From Nocardioides sp. L-11A (GTDB lineage Bacteria; Actinomycetota; Actinomycetes; Propionibacteriales; Nocardioidaceae), in the NCBI GenBank assembly GCA_029961745.1, contig CP124680.1:3100001-3164000 (forward strand): 64,000 nt of DNA. The letters are read 5' to 3'. Positions 25,838 through 34,787 of the stretch are shown one piece after another. Both the position numbers and the translations under genes were made by a program. Under the pieces are notes generated by a model. The model did not search any database, was not told the origin of the DNA, and saw nothing but the letters and a program-made list of their open reading frames with translations. Within the stretch, counting starts at the first letter, position 1. Each line of letters begins with the position of its first letter.

Positions 25838-26680
25838 TCAGATCCGGCAGGCGTGGATGTCGGTCGTGAGGATCGCCCGCGCCCCGAGCGCGTAGAGCTC
25901 GTCCATCACGCGCTGGGCGGTGGCCCGCTGCACCATGGAGCGGACCGCGACCCAGCCCTCGCGGTGGAGCGGACTGACGGTCGGGCTCTCGATGCCGGGG
26001 GTGAGGGCGATGGCCTGCTCGACCTTCTCGGCGCGGATGTCGTAGTCCATCATCACGTAGGCCCGCGCCACGAGGACGCCCTGCAGCCGGCGGGTGAAGA
26101 CCTCCAGCGCGCCGGGGTCGGCGCCCTCGCGAGTGATCATCACGCCCTCGGACTCGAGGATGACCTCGCCGAAGACCTCCAGGCCGGCGTTGCGCAGGGT
26201 GCTGCCGGTCTCGACGACGTCGGCGATCACATCGGCCACGCCGAGCTGGATGCTGGTCTCGACGGCTCCGTCGAGGCGGACCACGGACGCGTCGATGTCC
26301 CGCGCGGCGAGGTAGCGCTTCACCACGCCGTCGTACGACGTGGCGATCCGCTTGCCGGTCAGGTCCTCGACCTTCTCCGCGGTGCCCGGCCGCGCGGCGA
26401 AGCGGAACTTGGAGTGGCCGAAGCCGAGCTGGAGCGCCTCGGTGGCCATGGCGTGCGAGTCGAGGAGCAGATCACGGCCGGTGATGCCGGCGTCGAGCGT
26501 GCCCTCGCCGACGTACAGCGCGATGTCGCGCGGGCGCAGGTAGAAGAACTCGACCTCGTTGTCGGGGTCGATCTTGGTGAGCTGCTTGGAGTCGGAGCGC
26601 TGGGCGTAGCCGGCCTCGCGCAGCATGCCCGAGGCAGACTCGGACAGGGCCCCCTTGTTGGGGACGGCGATCTTGAGCAT
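25838..26680 (-). CDS. hisG: ATP phosphoribosyltransferase, long form
   Basis: HisG catalyses the first committed step of histidine synthesis, ATP plus PRPP. At 280 residues it is the long, self-regulated form with a C-terminal ACT-like histidine-binding domain (~200-280). MLKIAVPNKGALSE opens the catalytic domain, and VADVIADVVETGSTLRNAGL holds the PRPP/phosphate loop. It lies 27 bp after hisE. Confidence 0.96.
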   Translation of the reverse strand: MLKIAVPNKGALSESASGMLREAGYAQRSDSKQLTKIDPDNEVEFFYLRPRDIALYVGEGTLDAGITGRDLLLDSHAMATEALQLGFGHSKFRFAARPGTAEKVEDLTGKRIATSYDGVVKRYLAARDIDASVVRLDGAVETSIQLGVADVIADVVETGSTLRNAGLEVFGEVILESEGVMITREGADPGALEVFTRRLQGVLVARAYVMMDYDIRAEKVEQAIALTPGIESPTVSPLHREGWVAVRSMVQRATAQRVMDELYALGARAILTTDIHACRI

Positions 26681-26707
26681 GGTGCCTTCCTACGTGAGGC
26701 CGGGGCC

Positions 26708-26971
26708 TCAGAGGTGTGCGTAGACGTCGTCGAGCGAGAGTCCGCTCGCGATCATGAGGACCTGGGCGTGGTACAGCAGCTGGCTGATCTCCAGCGCCGT
26801 GGCGTCCTTGCCCTCGTGCTCGGCCGCCATCCAGGACTCGGCGGCCTCCTCGATCAGCTTCTTGCCGATCGCATGGACGCCCGCGTCGAGGGCCCGAACG
26901 GTGCCGGATCCCTCGGGTCGCGTGGCTGCCTTGTCGCTGAGCTCTGCGAACAGCTCGTCGAACGTCTTCAC
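26708..26971 (-). CDS. hisE: Phosphoribosyl-ATP pyrophosphatase
   Basis: This 87-residue all-alpha MazG-like enzyme performs the second histidine step. The metal-binding motif is [17 protein letters not shown], with [14 protein letters not shown] after it. It is followed by hisG and preceded, 45 bp away, by ribH. Confidence 0.95.
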   Translation of the reverse strand: MKTFDELFAELSDKAATRPEGSGTVRALDAGVHAIGKKLIEEAAESWMAAEHEGKDATALEISQLLYHAQVLMIASGLSLDDVYAHL

Positions 26972-27016
26972 GGGAGGTCAGCCTACGGCGTCGTCATGGA
27001 CCGACCTGCGCCGGTC

Positions 27017-27505
27017 TCAGCCCGTGTAGCCGCGGCTGCGGATCCGCTTGAGCGTCGCGGCGGTCTGCAGCGCGGCGGAGGCCGCCTCGTAGCCCTTGTC
27101 CTCGCTCGAGCCGTCGAGTCCCGCCCGGTCCAGCGCCTGCTCCTCGGTGTCGCACGTCAGCACGCCGAAGCCGATCGGGGTGTGGTGGTCCAGCGACACC
27201 CGGGTGAGACCGTCGGTGGCGGCGTTGCAGACGTACTCGAAGTGCGGCGTGCCGCCGCGGATGACGACGCCGAGCGCGACCACCGCGTCGTACGACGGCG
27301 CGAGGACGGCTGCCGTCACTGGCAGCTCGAAGGTGCCCGGCACCCGGACGACGACCGGCGCCTCGACCCGGTGGTCGGCGAAGGCGCGCTGCGCGCCGGC
27401 GATCAGGCCGTCCATGACCTCGGTGTGCCAGCTGGCCGCCACGACCGCGACGCGCAGGTCGTGGCAGTCGACGGGAGCGATGTCGGGGGCGCCGTGTCCG
27501 GCCAT
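27017..27505 (-). CDS. ribH: 6,7-dimethyl-8-ribityllumazine synthase
   Basis: RibH condenses the ribityl pyrimidine with dihydroxybutanone phosphate. It has 162 residues with [26 protein letters not shown] and the catalytic-loop His in [13 protein letters not shown]. It starts one base after ribBA and is the last riboflavin gene of the operon. Confidence 0.96.
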   Translation of the reverse strand: MAGHGAPDIAPVDCHDLRVAVVAASWHTEVMDGLIAGAQRAFADHRVEAPVVVRVPGTFELPVTAAVLAPSYDAVVALGVVIRGGTPHFEYVCNAATDGLTRVSLDHHTPIGFGVLTCDTEEQALDRAGLDGSSEDKGYEAASAALQTAATLKRIRSRGYTG

Positions 27506-27506
27506 G

Positions 27507-28754
27507 TCAGTTGACTCCTTCGAGGTCGGGCAGCTCGGGCAGGTCGTGGCCCATCCGGTCCCGCTTGGTCAGCAGGTAGGCGAGGTTGTGGCCGTTGGGG
27601 TGCGGGGTGAGCGGGACCCGCTCGGTGACGTGCACGCCGTAGTCCTCGAGCGAGGCGACCTTGTCGGGGTTGTTGGTCAGCAGCCGCACCTCGGCGACGC
27701 CGAGATCCTTGAGGATCTGGGTCGCCGCACCGTAGTGGCGGGCGTCGGCCGGCAGGCCGAGGTCGAGGTTGGCGTCGACGGTGTCGCGGCCGCCGTCCTG
27801 GAGTTGGTAGGCCTGCAGCTTGGCGACCAGGCCGATCCCCCGGCCCTCGTGGCCGCGCAGGTAGACCACCACACCGCGGCCCTCCTGCACGATGCGATCC
27901 ATCGCCTCGTTGAGCTGCGGACCGCAGTCGCAGCGGCTGGACCCGAAGACGTCACCGGTCAGGCACTCCGAGTGGACCCGGGTCAGGACCGGGCCGTCGT
28001 CGCCGAGCGTCGCCGGCTCGCCGTACACGAGCGCGACGTGCTCGCTGCCGTCGACGGTGATCGTGTAGCCGATCGCCGTGAAGTCCCCGTGGCTCGTGGG
28101 CAACCGGGTCTCGGCCTCGCGCACCACGTGGCGCTCGACCCGACGACGGTGGCGGACCAGGTCCTCGATCGAGATCATCGCCAGATCGTGCTCGTCGGCG
28201 AACGCGCGCAGCTCGGGGGCGCGCTTCATGGTGCCGTCGTCGTTGACGACCTCCACGAGCACACCGGCCGGCGTGAGCCCGGCCAGGCGGCACAGGTCGA
28301 CGGCGGCCTCGGTGTGGCCGCGGCGGACCAGGACGCCGCCCTCGCGGTAGCGCAGCGGGAAGACGTGGCCGGGCCGGGTCAGCTCCCAGGGCTCGGTAGC
28401 GGAGTCGGCCAGGACCCGCACGGTGTGGGCGCGGTCGGCCGCGGAGATGCCGGTGCTGACGCCGTCGCGCGCATCGACGGAGATCGTGTACGCCGTGCGG
28501 TAGGCGTCCTTGTTGTGAGGTGTCATGAGCGGGATCTCGAGCCGGTCGAGCATGGCGCCCGGCATCGGCGCGCAGATGACGCCGCTGGAGTGGCGGATCG
28601 TGAAGGCCATCAGCTCGGGGGTCGCCTTGCTGGCGGCGAAGATGATGTCGCCCTCGTTCTCGCGGTCCTCGTCGTCGACGACCACGACGGCTCTGCCGGC
28701 CGCGATGTCGGCGATCGCGCGCTCGACGGGATCCAGCCGGACCTTCGCGCTCAT
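27507..28754 (-). CDS. ribBA: Bifunctional dihydroxybutanone-phosphate synthase / GTP cyclohydrolase II
   Basis: This 415-residue fusion makes both riboflavin precursors. The N-terminal RibB half (~1-205) has [14 protein letters not shown] and [11 protein letters not shown]. The C-terminal RibA half (~206-415) has the zinc cysteines in [18 protein letters not shown] and the catalytic HEGRGIGL. The ATG overlaps the ribE stop (ATGA). Confidence 0.96.
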   Translation of the reverse strand: MSAKVRLDPVERAIADIAAGRAVVVVDDEDRENEGDIIFAASKATPELMAFTIRHSSGVICAPMPGAMLDRLEIPLMTPHNKDAYRTAYTISVDARDGVSTGISAADRAHTVRVLADSATEPWELTRPGHVFPLRYREGGVLVRRGHTEAAVDLCRLAGLTPAGVLVEVVNDDGTMKRAPELRAFADEHDLAMISIEDLVRHRRRVERHVVREAETRLPTSHGDFTAIGYTITVDGSEHVALVYGEPATLGDDGPVLTRVHSECLTGDVFGSSRCDCGPQLNEAMDRIVQEGRGVVVYLRGHEGRGIGLVAKLQAYQLQDGGRDTVDANLDLGLPADARHYGAATQILKDLGVAEVRLLTNNPDKVASLEDYGVHVTERVPLTPHPNGHNLAYLLTKRDRMGHDLPELPDLEGVN

Positions 28755-29374
28755 GCGCTCTTCTCCTTGGGGTAGGCGCCGAGGAGCTTCTCGACGTGCT
28801 TGGCGATGACGTCGACCTCGAGGTTGACCTTGTCGCCGACGGCTCGGAAACCGAGCGTCGTGCGGGCGAGGGTCTCGGGGATCAGGCTGATGCTGAAGCT
28901 GGCCTCGCCGGCCTCGACGACCGTGAGCGAGATCCCGTCGACGGTGATCGAGCCCTTGTCGACGAGATAGCGGCCGAGCCCGGCGGGCATCGCGATCTCG
29001 ACGACCTCCCAGTGCTTGTCCGGTCCGGGCCCGCTCGGCGTGCGCGAGAGGACCTCACCCATCGCGTCGACATGGCCCTGCACGATGTGGCCGCCGAGAC
29101 GCTTCTCGGCGGTGACCGCCCGCTCCAGGTTGACCCGGTCGCCGGCGACCAGGCCGCCGATGCTGGTCTTGGCGAGCGTCTCGGCCATCACGTCGGCCGT
29201 CCAGGTGGTGTCGGTGCGCTCGGCGACGGTCAGGCAGCAGCCGTTGACAGCGATCGAGTCCCCGAGGCCGGCGTCGGACAGCGTCACGTCGGAGGCGATG
29301 GTGAGCCGGATGGCGTCCCCCTGGTCCTCGACGGCGACGACGGTGCCGAGCTCCTCGACGATGCCGGTGAACAT
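28751..29374 (-). CDS. ribE: Riboflavin synthase alpha chain
   Basis: This 207-residue enzyme dismutates two lumazines to riboflavin. It has two tandem lumazine-binding barrels, the first starting [10 protein letters not shown] and the second around [14 protein letters not shown] (~residue 97). [11 protein letters not shown] carries the conserved Cys of the first barrel. The ATG overlaps the ribD stop by one base. Confidence 0.96.
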   Translation of the reverse strand: MFTGIVEELGTVVAVEDQGDAIRLTIASDVTLSDAGLGDSIAVNGCCLTVAERTDTTWTADVMAETLAKTSIGGLVAGDRVNLERAVTAEKRLGGHIVQGHVDAMGEVLSRTPSGPGPDKHWEVVEIAMPAGLGRYLVDKGSITVDGISLTVVEAGEASFSISLIPETLARTTLGFRAVGDKVNLEVDVIAKHVEKLLGAYPKEKSA

Positions 29375-30444
29375 CAGGCCGTTCCTCCCATGGTGGTTCC
29401 TTCTCTGGTGGGTCTCATGATCAGGCGCACGTTGGCCTCGGCACCCGCGCCGACGACGATGCTGTCGACCAGCTCGAGGCGCAACGCGTCGGCGATGGTG
29501 CGGATTCCGAGCTTCCCGACGGCCGAGCGGCCGGCGCCGAGGAGCATCGGGGCGACGTAGGTGACGACCTCGTCGACCAGGCCGGCCTTGACGAAGGCGG
29601 CGGCCAGGGTCGGCCCGCCCTCCAGGAAGACGTGGTGCCGGTCGTGCTCGGCGTAGAGGACGCGGAGCGCCGCTTCCGGATCGTGGCTGCGCAGACGGAG
29701 CGTCGGCGCGGCGTCGTCGAAGACACGCCGGTCGGCGGGCAGGTCCCGCTCCCCCAGCACCACGCGCAGTGGCTGGGCCCCACGCGGCAGGGGCCGGTCC
29801 TCGTCGTCGCGCACCGTGAGCTGCGGGTCGTCGACAGCGACGGTGTTGGTGCCGACGAGCATCGTGTCGCACAGTGCGCGCAGCAGGTGGGTGTCACGAC
29901 GGGCGGGTGGCGAGGAGACCCAGCGCGAGGTGCCGTCGCTGGCGGCGCTGCGCCCGTCGAGGGTGGTCGCGAACTTCCAGGTGACGTACGGGCGGCCCGT
30001 GCGGTGGGCGAAGGTCCACGCGCGGTTGACCTCCGCCGCCTCGTCGGCGAGCAGACCGGCGTCCACCTCGACCCCCGCCGCGCGGAGCGTCTCCATGCCG
30101 CCCGCGGCCTGCGGGTTGGGGTCGCGCTGGGCGATCACGACCCGGGCGACACCCGCCGCGATCAGCGCCTGGGCGCAGGGGCCGGTGCGGCCGGTGTGGT
30201 TGCACGGCTCCAGGGTCACCACGGCGGTAGCACCGCGGGCCCGGTCACCCGCCGACCGGAGCGCCTCGACCTCGGCGTGCGGCATCCCCGCGCCGTGGTG
30301 GTAGCCCTCGCCGACGAGCGTCCCGTCGGGCCCGAGCAGCACGCAGCCGACCCGCGGGTTGGGATGCAGCGGCACGCCCGGGGTCGCCGCCAGCGCGAGC
30401 GCGCGACGCATCGCGTCGTACTCGCGGGTGAAGGTCTCCGCCAT
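29374..30444 (-). CDS. ribD: Bifunctional riboflavin-specific deaminase/reductase
   Basis: This 356-residue protein has a cytidine-deaminase-like N-domain with zinc ligands in MPHAEVEAL and the EPCNHTGRTGPC block, and a C-terminal NADPH reductase (~150-350, TLDGRSAASDGTSRWVSS and FLEGGPTLAAAF). It is the first gene after the FMN riboswitch. ATG 30444 is preferred; the longer upstream frame runs through the riboswitch. Confidence 0.95.
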   Translation of the reverse strand: MAETFTREYDAMRRALALAATPGVPLHPNPRVGCVLLGPDGTLVGEGYHHGAGMPHAEVEALRSAGDRARGATAVVTLEPCNHTGRTGPCAQALIAAGVARVVIAQRDPNPQAAGGMETLRAAGVEVDAGLLADEAAEVNRAWTFAHRTGRPYVTWKFATTLDGRSAASDGTSRWVSSPPARRDTHLLRALCDTMLVGTNTVAVDDPQLTVRDDEDRPLPRGAQPLRVVLGERDLPADRRVFDDAAPTLRLRSHDPEAALRVLYAEHDRHHVFLEGGPTLAAAFVKAGLVDEVVTYVAPMLLGAGRSAVGKLGIRTIADALRLELVDSIVVGAGAEANVRLIMRPTREGTTMGGTA

Positions 30445-30541
30445 CGGCCACCGCCTCTCGTCGTCCTCGACGCGGACTCCGGGGCTTGCCTGGCGTGCGG
30501 CGGGGGCCTGCGGCGGCCGTCCGTCGGACACTCGTGCGTGC

Positions 30542-30656
30542 ACTTCCCATCCGGACTTTGACCGTCGGTCCAGGAATCACACCTGGTCAACCGATCGCTG
30601 GCTGCGATCGGGTCGCGGACTGTTACCGCCGGTTCGGAGTTTCACCGACCCCAGAG
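30542..30656 (-). ncRNA. FMN riboswitch (RFN element)
   Basis: The minus strand carries the conserved RFN blocks in order: GGGGTCGGTGAAACTCCGAA, CCGGCGGTAACAGTCCGCGA, a variable stem, GGTGTGATTCC, and CGACGGTCAAAGTCCGGATG. It lies about 97 nt before ribD. The stretch to the start codon is GC-rich and has no T run after a hairpin, so control is more likely translational than by termination. FMN binding should shut off ribD-ribE-ribBA-ribH. Confidence 0.93.
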
Positions 30657-30717
30657 CACGCGAGCTCTTGGCGTCCATGGTGGCACATCGGGACCCACCC
30701 GCGCGGTGTGGGTCCGG

Positions 30718-31101
30718 TCACTGGGCGTCGTAGGCGGCGAGCTGGTCCGCGGACGCGTGCACCGACCAGCCGTCGACCAGGATCTCCCACAGTTCCTCGG
30801 GCCCGGCGCCCGCCAGCTCGACCAGGACGGCGGCGTACCCGTCGAAGTGCACGATCGTGAAGACCGCGGGCGAGCTGCTCGCGAGCAGCGCCTCCTTCTC
30901 CACCAGCCCGGCCGTGCGGACGGCGACGATCGGCTGCTGCGGGTACGGCTCGCCGCCGAACCGCTTGATGTCGGCCTTCGAGTAGGGCCGCTCCCAGGCG
31001 AAGACCCTGCCGTTGACCGACCAGGCGAGGGCACCGCGCCGCTCCCCCTCCTCGGCACCCGGCAGGGCGCGGGCGAACGCGGCCACCTCGTCCAGGTCCA
31101 T
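30718..31101 (-). CDS. MmcQ/YjbR family protein
   Basis: This 127-residue protein of the CyaY-like/YjbR fold has KADIKRFGGEPYPQQPIVAVRT and a C-terminal ELWEILVDGWSVHAS. The family is called DNA-binding, but its function is not settled. Its promoter faces that of the cupin gene across 37 bp. Confidence 0.85.
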   Translation of the reverse strand: MDLDEVAAFARALPGAEEGERRGALAWSVNGRVFAWERPYSKADIKRFGGEPYPQQPIVAVRTAGLVEKEALLASSSPAVFTIVHFDGYAAVLVELAGAGPEELWEILVDGWSVHASADQLAAYDAQ

Positions 31102-31107
31102 CCCCGC

Positions 31108-31132
31108 AGGCTACGCCGCGCGGCCGTAGGGT
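31108..31132. promoter_or_regulatory. Back-to-back leaderless promoters, YjbR gene and cupin gene
   Basis: On the minus strand TAGCCT (31108-31113) lies 6 nt before the YjbR ATG. On the plus strand TAGGGT (31127-31132) lies 6 nt before the cupin ATG. Neither gene has a Shine-Dalgarno sequence, as expected for leaderless mRNAs. Confidence 0.55.
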
Positions 31133-31138
31133 GACGGG

Positions 31139-31630
31139 ATGTCGTATCCCCCACCGCTGTACGACGGCGACGGCGAGGTCTCGGCCTGGGTCCGTCCCGG
31201 CTCCGACGGCCCCGACCTCGTCTACCCCAACGGCAACCGGGTCCACTACCTCGCACGGGGCGAGGCCACCGGCGGGCTGTTCGGGCTCTACCGCTGGGAG
31301 TTCTCCGAGGCAGTCAGCGGCCCGAGCCCGCACTTCCACCGCAGCATCGCGGAGTCGTTCTACGTCCTCGAGGGCGAGGTCAGGATCCACACCGGCTCCG
31401 CGTGGACGACCGCGCGGCCGGGCGACTTCCTGCACGTCCCACCCGGTGGCATCCACGGCTTCCGCAACGAGTCCGGCGCCCCGGCGTCGATGCTGCTGCA
31501 CTTCGCGCCGGGCGCGCCGCGCGAGGCGTACTTCGAGGGCCTCGACCGGCTCGCCCGCGGCGAGGAATGGACCCCCGAGGAGTACGACGCGTTCATGCGG
31601 GAGCACGACAACATCTGGGTCGAGGAGTAG
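31139..31630 (+). CDS. Cupin-domain protein
   Basis: This 163-residue single-cupin protein has metal ligands His65, His67 and Glu72 in PHFHRSIAESFYVLEGE, and His106 in the second motif (PGDFLHVPPGGIHGF). The substrate is unknown; many relatives are dioxygenases or sugar isomerases. It is transcribed toward the repeat island. Confidence 0.87.
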   Translation: MSYPPPLYDGDGEVSAWVRPGSDGPDLVYPNGNRVHYLARGEATGGLFGLYRWEFSEAVSGPSPHFHRSIAESFYVLEGEVRIHTGSAWTTARPGDFLHVPPGGIHGFRNESGAPASMLLHFAPGAPREAYFEGLDRLARGEEWTPEEYDAFMREHDNIWVEE

Positions 31631-31689
31631 GCGCCGGCTTCGCGCCGATGGTGCGCCGGAATGTCCGCGTGCTTCGGTCGCGCAGCCGG

Positions 31690-32120
31690 TTTCGTGTCAA
31701 GCGGGCAGTGACGAGAGCGATGGGCGAGAGGCCGGGTTCGGCGGGTGGTTGCGTTCCGAAAGGGCGGCGACGAGGACCGTGGGTGGATGGCTGGGTCCGG
31801 CGGTCGGCTTGCGGTCCGGGGGCCGGGATCGACTGCTGTCGTTCTTGGTGCTGGTCGTGCCGTAGGGGCTGTGCTCGGGCTTCGGTCGGGTGGGTGGTTG
31901 CGTTCCGAACGGGCGGCGACGAGGACCGTGGGTGGATGGCTGGGTCCGGCGGTCGGCTTGCGGCCCGGGGACCGGGATCGGCTGCCGTCGTTCTTGGTGC
32001 TGGTCGTGCCGTAGGGGCTGTGCTCGGGCTTCGGTCGGGTGCGCGGTTGCGTTCGGAGAGGCAGCGACGAGAACGGCGGGGCGGGGGCTGGGTTCGGCGG
32101 TCGGGTTGCGGTTCGCGGGT
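31690..32120. repeat. 149-bp tandem repeat array
   Basis: Unit 1 (31743-31891) and unit 2 (31892-32040) are aligned base for base and differ at 5 positions, by eye. A third partial and more diverged copy follows (32041-~32120). A still more diverged fragment precedes unit 1 (~31690-31742). The 149-bp period is not a multiple of three, so the array is not protein-coding. Confidence 0.9.
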
Positions 32121-32159
32121 CGGCTGGTCGGGCACTTCTGTCACGAACCGTGACGTTGA

Positions 32160-32225
32160 TTGTCCACACCCCCGGGATCGGGTTTCGCCTGTCCACAGGC
32201 GGGTTTGCGACACTTTGAAGTGTCG
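32160..32225 (+). promoter_or_regulatory. DnaA-box-like words and palindrome before the HNH gene
   Basis: TTGTCCACA (32160-32168) matches the actinobacterial DnaA-box consensus. CTGTCCACA (32189-32197) matches it with one change, 29 bp later. A perfect inverted repeat CGACACTT-TG-AAGTGTCG covers 32208-32225, ending 23 bp before the ATG. It could be an operator or a nuclease target. The function is inferred only. Confidence 0.4.
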
Positions 32226-32248
32226 TGGGTGGGTGGGAGAATCCAGTC

Positions 32249-33553
32249 ATGGATCTCGCCACCGACGCCCGTTCGACAGCAGTGTTGCTGTCGCGTGTCG
32301 GTGAGCGGATCCGGTCCCGCGAGACGTTGATCGTCGAGGAGTGGGAGGACATCACCGCCTGGGCCAGCGACCACGTGATCGCCGGGCCCAAAGGGGGCGC
32401 GACCATCACCGAGGGCTACCTCGACACCGGGGTCCCGATCGCCGGGCCCGGTGCACCGTTGGTGTCGGAGTTCGCGTTGATGGAACTCGTCGCGGTCCTC
32501 GGACGCTCCCCGGACGGTGGGAAGGCGTACGTCGGGCGAGTGATCGAGTGCGCCTGGCGACTCCCGAACGTCTACAACGCCGTCACCTCGGGCCGGTTGG
32601 CGCCGTGGCGGGCCGAACGGATCGCCGACCTCACCCACCCCCTCTCGGCCGAGGCAGCCGCATTCGTGGACCGGCAGCTCTGGGATGCCTCCGGCGTCGG
32701 GTGGGCCCAACTCGAGAGGTTGGTCGCCGAGGCCGTGCTGCGGTTCGACCCCGAACGTGCAGAGACCGAACGACGCAAGGCCGCCGACGCTCGTCGGTTC
32801 GACATCAGCGAGACCGACGAGCACGGGCTGGTCCACCTCGACGGCCTCCTCGACGCTGCCGACGGGCACGACCTGAACCTGGCGGTGTCTCGGCGGGCCG
32901 AGGTCCTCGGGCGGCTGGGCGACGAGTCGTCGCTGGATGTGCGCCGCTCCAAGGCCGCCGCCGAGCTCGCGAGGCAGGACCTCGCCCTCGACCTGCTCAT
33001 CCCCGACCCCGACACCGGAGAAGTCGTCGACACGGTCCCTGGTCGCAAGGTGGTCCTCAACGTCCACGTCACCGACACCACCCTCACCGGCCAGAACCCG
33101 TTCGCGAACCCGGTCGGCCGGTGGGAGGAAGGCCGCTGCCCGATCACCTCCGCGCAGATCCGGAAATGGCTGCAGTCCAAGAACACGACCATCATCGTGC
33201 GACCCGTGATCGACCTGGCCGACCATCTCCCCGTCGGCTCCTACGAGATCCCCGACCGCCACCGCACCCGGGTGGTCCTGCGGGACCAGACGTGTCGGTT
33301 CCCGCACTGCACCCGACCCGCCCAAGCCTGCGACCTCGACCACACCCGCCCCCACGCCGAGGGTGGTCCCACCTGCACCTGCAACGAGGTCGCGTTGTGC
33401 CGACGGCACCACCGCGCCAAGACCCACTCCACCTGGCACTACGACATCCCGATGCCGGCCACCTACGTGTGGACCAGCCCCCACGGCCACCGGTTCCGGG
33501 TCGACCACCGCGGCACCCACCCTATCCAGAGCACCTCGCCACCCGACGAGTAG
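32249..33553 (+). CDS. DUF222/13E12-family HNH endonuclease
   Basis: This 434-residue protein has a long helical DUF222 region (~20-330) and a C-terminal HNH nuclease domain at 349-392: CRFPHC...DLDHTRPHAEGG...LCRRHH, with the metal-binding Cys pairs and catalytic His present. Such genes are repeated many times in Nocardioides and relatives and behave like selfish or mobile genes; their role is unsettled. ATG 32249 follows GGGAGA. A GTG 24 bases upstream lies in the palindrome and is less likely. Confidence 0.9.
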   Translation: MDLATDARSTAVLLSRVGERIRSRETLIVEEWEDITAWASDHVIAGPKGGATITEGYLDTGVPIAGPGAPLVSEFALMELVAVLGRSPDGGKAYVGRVIECAWRLPNVYNAVTSGRLAPWRAERIADLTHPLSAEAAAFVDRQLWDASGVGWAQLERLVAEAVLRFDPERAETERRKAADARRFDISETDEHGLVHLDGLLDAADGHDLNLAVSRRAEVLGRLGDESSLDVRRSKAAAELARQDLALDLLIPDPDTGEVVDTVPGRKVVLNVHVTDTTLTGQNPFANPVGRWEEGRCPITSAQIRKWLQSKNTTIIVRPVIDLADHLPVGSYEIPDRHRTRVVLRDQTCRFPHCTRPAQACDLDHTRPHAEGGPTCTCNEVALCRRHHRAKTHSTWHYDIPMPATYVWTSPHGHRFRVDHRGTHPIQSTSPPDE

Positions 33554-33560
33554 CCACCCC

Positions 33561-33594
33561 GCCTCACACCCCGCCTCCGGGCGGGGTGTGAGGC
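33561..33594. terminator. Perfect 15-bp stem bidirectional terminator
   Basis: GCCTCACACCCCGCC, loop TCCG, then GGCGGGGTGTGAGGC form a perfect 15-bp stem with a tetraloop. It sits between the HNH stop and the convergent ltp2 stop, so it can serve both genes. There is no T tract, as is common in GC-rich actinobacteria. Confidence 0.8.
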
Positions 33595-33614
33595 GTGTCC
33601 GCGGACAGGCGGGG

Positions 33615-34787
33615 TCAGGCCGACAGGATCAGGCCGCTCGTCGGCACCCCGGTGCCGGCGGTGACCAGCACATGGTGGGCGTCCGCGACCGGGTTGACCG
33701 AGGTGCCGCGGATCTGGCGCACGCCCTCGGCGATGCCGTTCATGCCGTGGATGTACGCCTCGCCGAGCTGGCCACCGTGGGTATTGACGGGCAGTCGTCC
33801 GCCGACCTCGATGGCGCCATCCCGGACGAAGTCCTTGGCCTCGCCGCGGCCGCAGAACCCGAGCTCCTCCAGCTGCATGAGGACGTACGGCGTGAAGTGG
33901 TCGTAGAGGATCGCCATCGGCATGTCCGCGGGGGTGAGCCCGGACTGCTTCCACAGCTCGCGCCCGACGACACCGATCTCCGGGATCCCGATGTCGTCGC
34001 GGTAGTAGGAGGTCATCACGAACTGGTCCCTGCCCGAGCCCTGGGCCGCTGCGGCGACGTACGCCGGGGGCTGGGCCAGGTCGCGCGCCCGCTGCGCCGA
34101 CACGACGACGAGCGCGACGGCGCCGTCGGACTCCTGGCAGCAGTCGAGCAGGTGCAACGGGTCCGCGATCATCCGGGATGCCTGGTGGTCCTCGAGGGTG
34201 ATCGGCTTGCCGTAGAAGAAGGCGGCCGGGTTGGTGGCGGCGTGCCTCCGGTCGGCGACCGCGACCCGGCCGAAGTCCGCGGAGGTGGCGCCGTACTCGT
34301 GCATGTAGCGGCGGGCCTGCATGGCGACGGTGGCTGCCGGCGTCGATAGACCGAGCGGGTAGGTCCAGGCGTTGTCGAGGCCGTTGGTGTTGACCTGGGC
34401 TGCCGCCCAGTTGGAGACCTGCCCGAAGCGGTCGCCGGAGCGCTCGTTGAAGCCGCGGTAGGCGACGACGACGTCCGCGACGCCGGTGGCGACTGCCATG
34501 GCGGCCTGCTGGACGGTCGCGCAGGCCGCGCCTCCGCCGTAGTTGATCCGGCTGAAGAAGCGCAGCTCGGGGATACCGAGCTCACGGGCCACGGCGATCT
34601 CGGACGAGGTGTCCATGGTGAACGTGACCAGGCCGTCGACGTCGGCGGGGGTGAGGCCGCAGTCGGCGAGGGCGTGCCGCACCGCCTCGACGGAGAGCTG
34701 CAGCTCGGAGCGGCCGGACTCCTTGGAGAACTCGGTCGCTCCGATGCCCGCGATGGCGGCCTTGCCGGAGAGGGTGCGCTCGCTCAT
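33615..34787 (-). CDS. ltp2: Thiolase-like lipid-transfer protein / side-chain aldolase Ltp2
   Basis: This 390-residue thiolase-superfamily protein of the SCP-x/lipid-transfer type has INYGGGAACATVQQAA, PLHLLDCCQESDGAVALV and VNTHGGQLGEAYIHGMNG. In mycobacteria Ltp2 removes the last three-carbon steroid side-chain unit as propionyl-CoA by a retro-aldol reaction, together with a DUF35 protein. It ends an operon laid out like the igr locus, and its ATG overlaps the ChsH1 stop. Confidence 0.9.
   Translation of the reverse strand: MSERTLSGKAAIAGIGATEFSKESGRSELQLSVEAVRHALADCGLTPADVDGLVTFTMDTSSEIAVARELGIPELRFFSRINYGGGAACATVQQAAMAVATGVADVVVAYRGFNERSGDRFGQVSNWAAAQVNTNGLDNAWTYPLGLSTPAATVAMQARRYMHEYGATSADFGRVAVADRRHAATNPAAFFYGKPITLEDHQASRMIADPLHLLDCCQESDGAVALVVVSAQRARDLAQPPAYVAAAAQGSGRDQFVMTSYYRDDIGIPEIGVVGRELWKQSGLTPADMPMAILYDHFTPYVLMQLEELGFCGRGEAKDFVRDGAIEVGGRLPVNTHGGQLGEAYIHGMNGIAEGVRQIRGTSVNPVADAHHVLVTAGTGVPTSGLILSA

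Larger units (their letters stand above)
31631..32248. other. Gene-free repeat island upstream of the HNH gene
   Basis: This 618-bp stretch has no credible gene. It holds a degenerate repeat copy, two full 149-bp repeat units and a partial third, then a ~90-bp promoter-like segment with two DnaA-box-like words and a perfect palindrome. Frames that stay open across it result from base composition and the repeat. Confidence 0.8.

Noticed and set aside
31593..32213. Open frames on both strands through the 149-bp repeats
   Set aside because: The period is not a multiple of three, so repeated units fall in different frames, and no start or domain is convincing.
32225..32248. Earlier GTG start for the HNH gene
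   Set aside because: It overlaps the palindrome and lacks a ribosome binding site, while ATG 32249 has GGGAGA at good distance.
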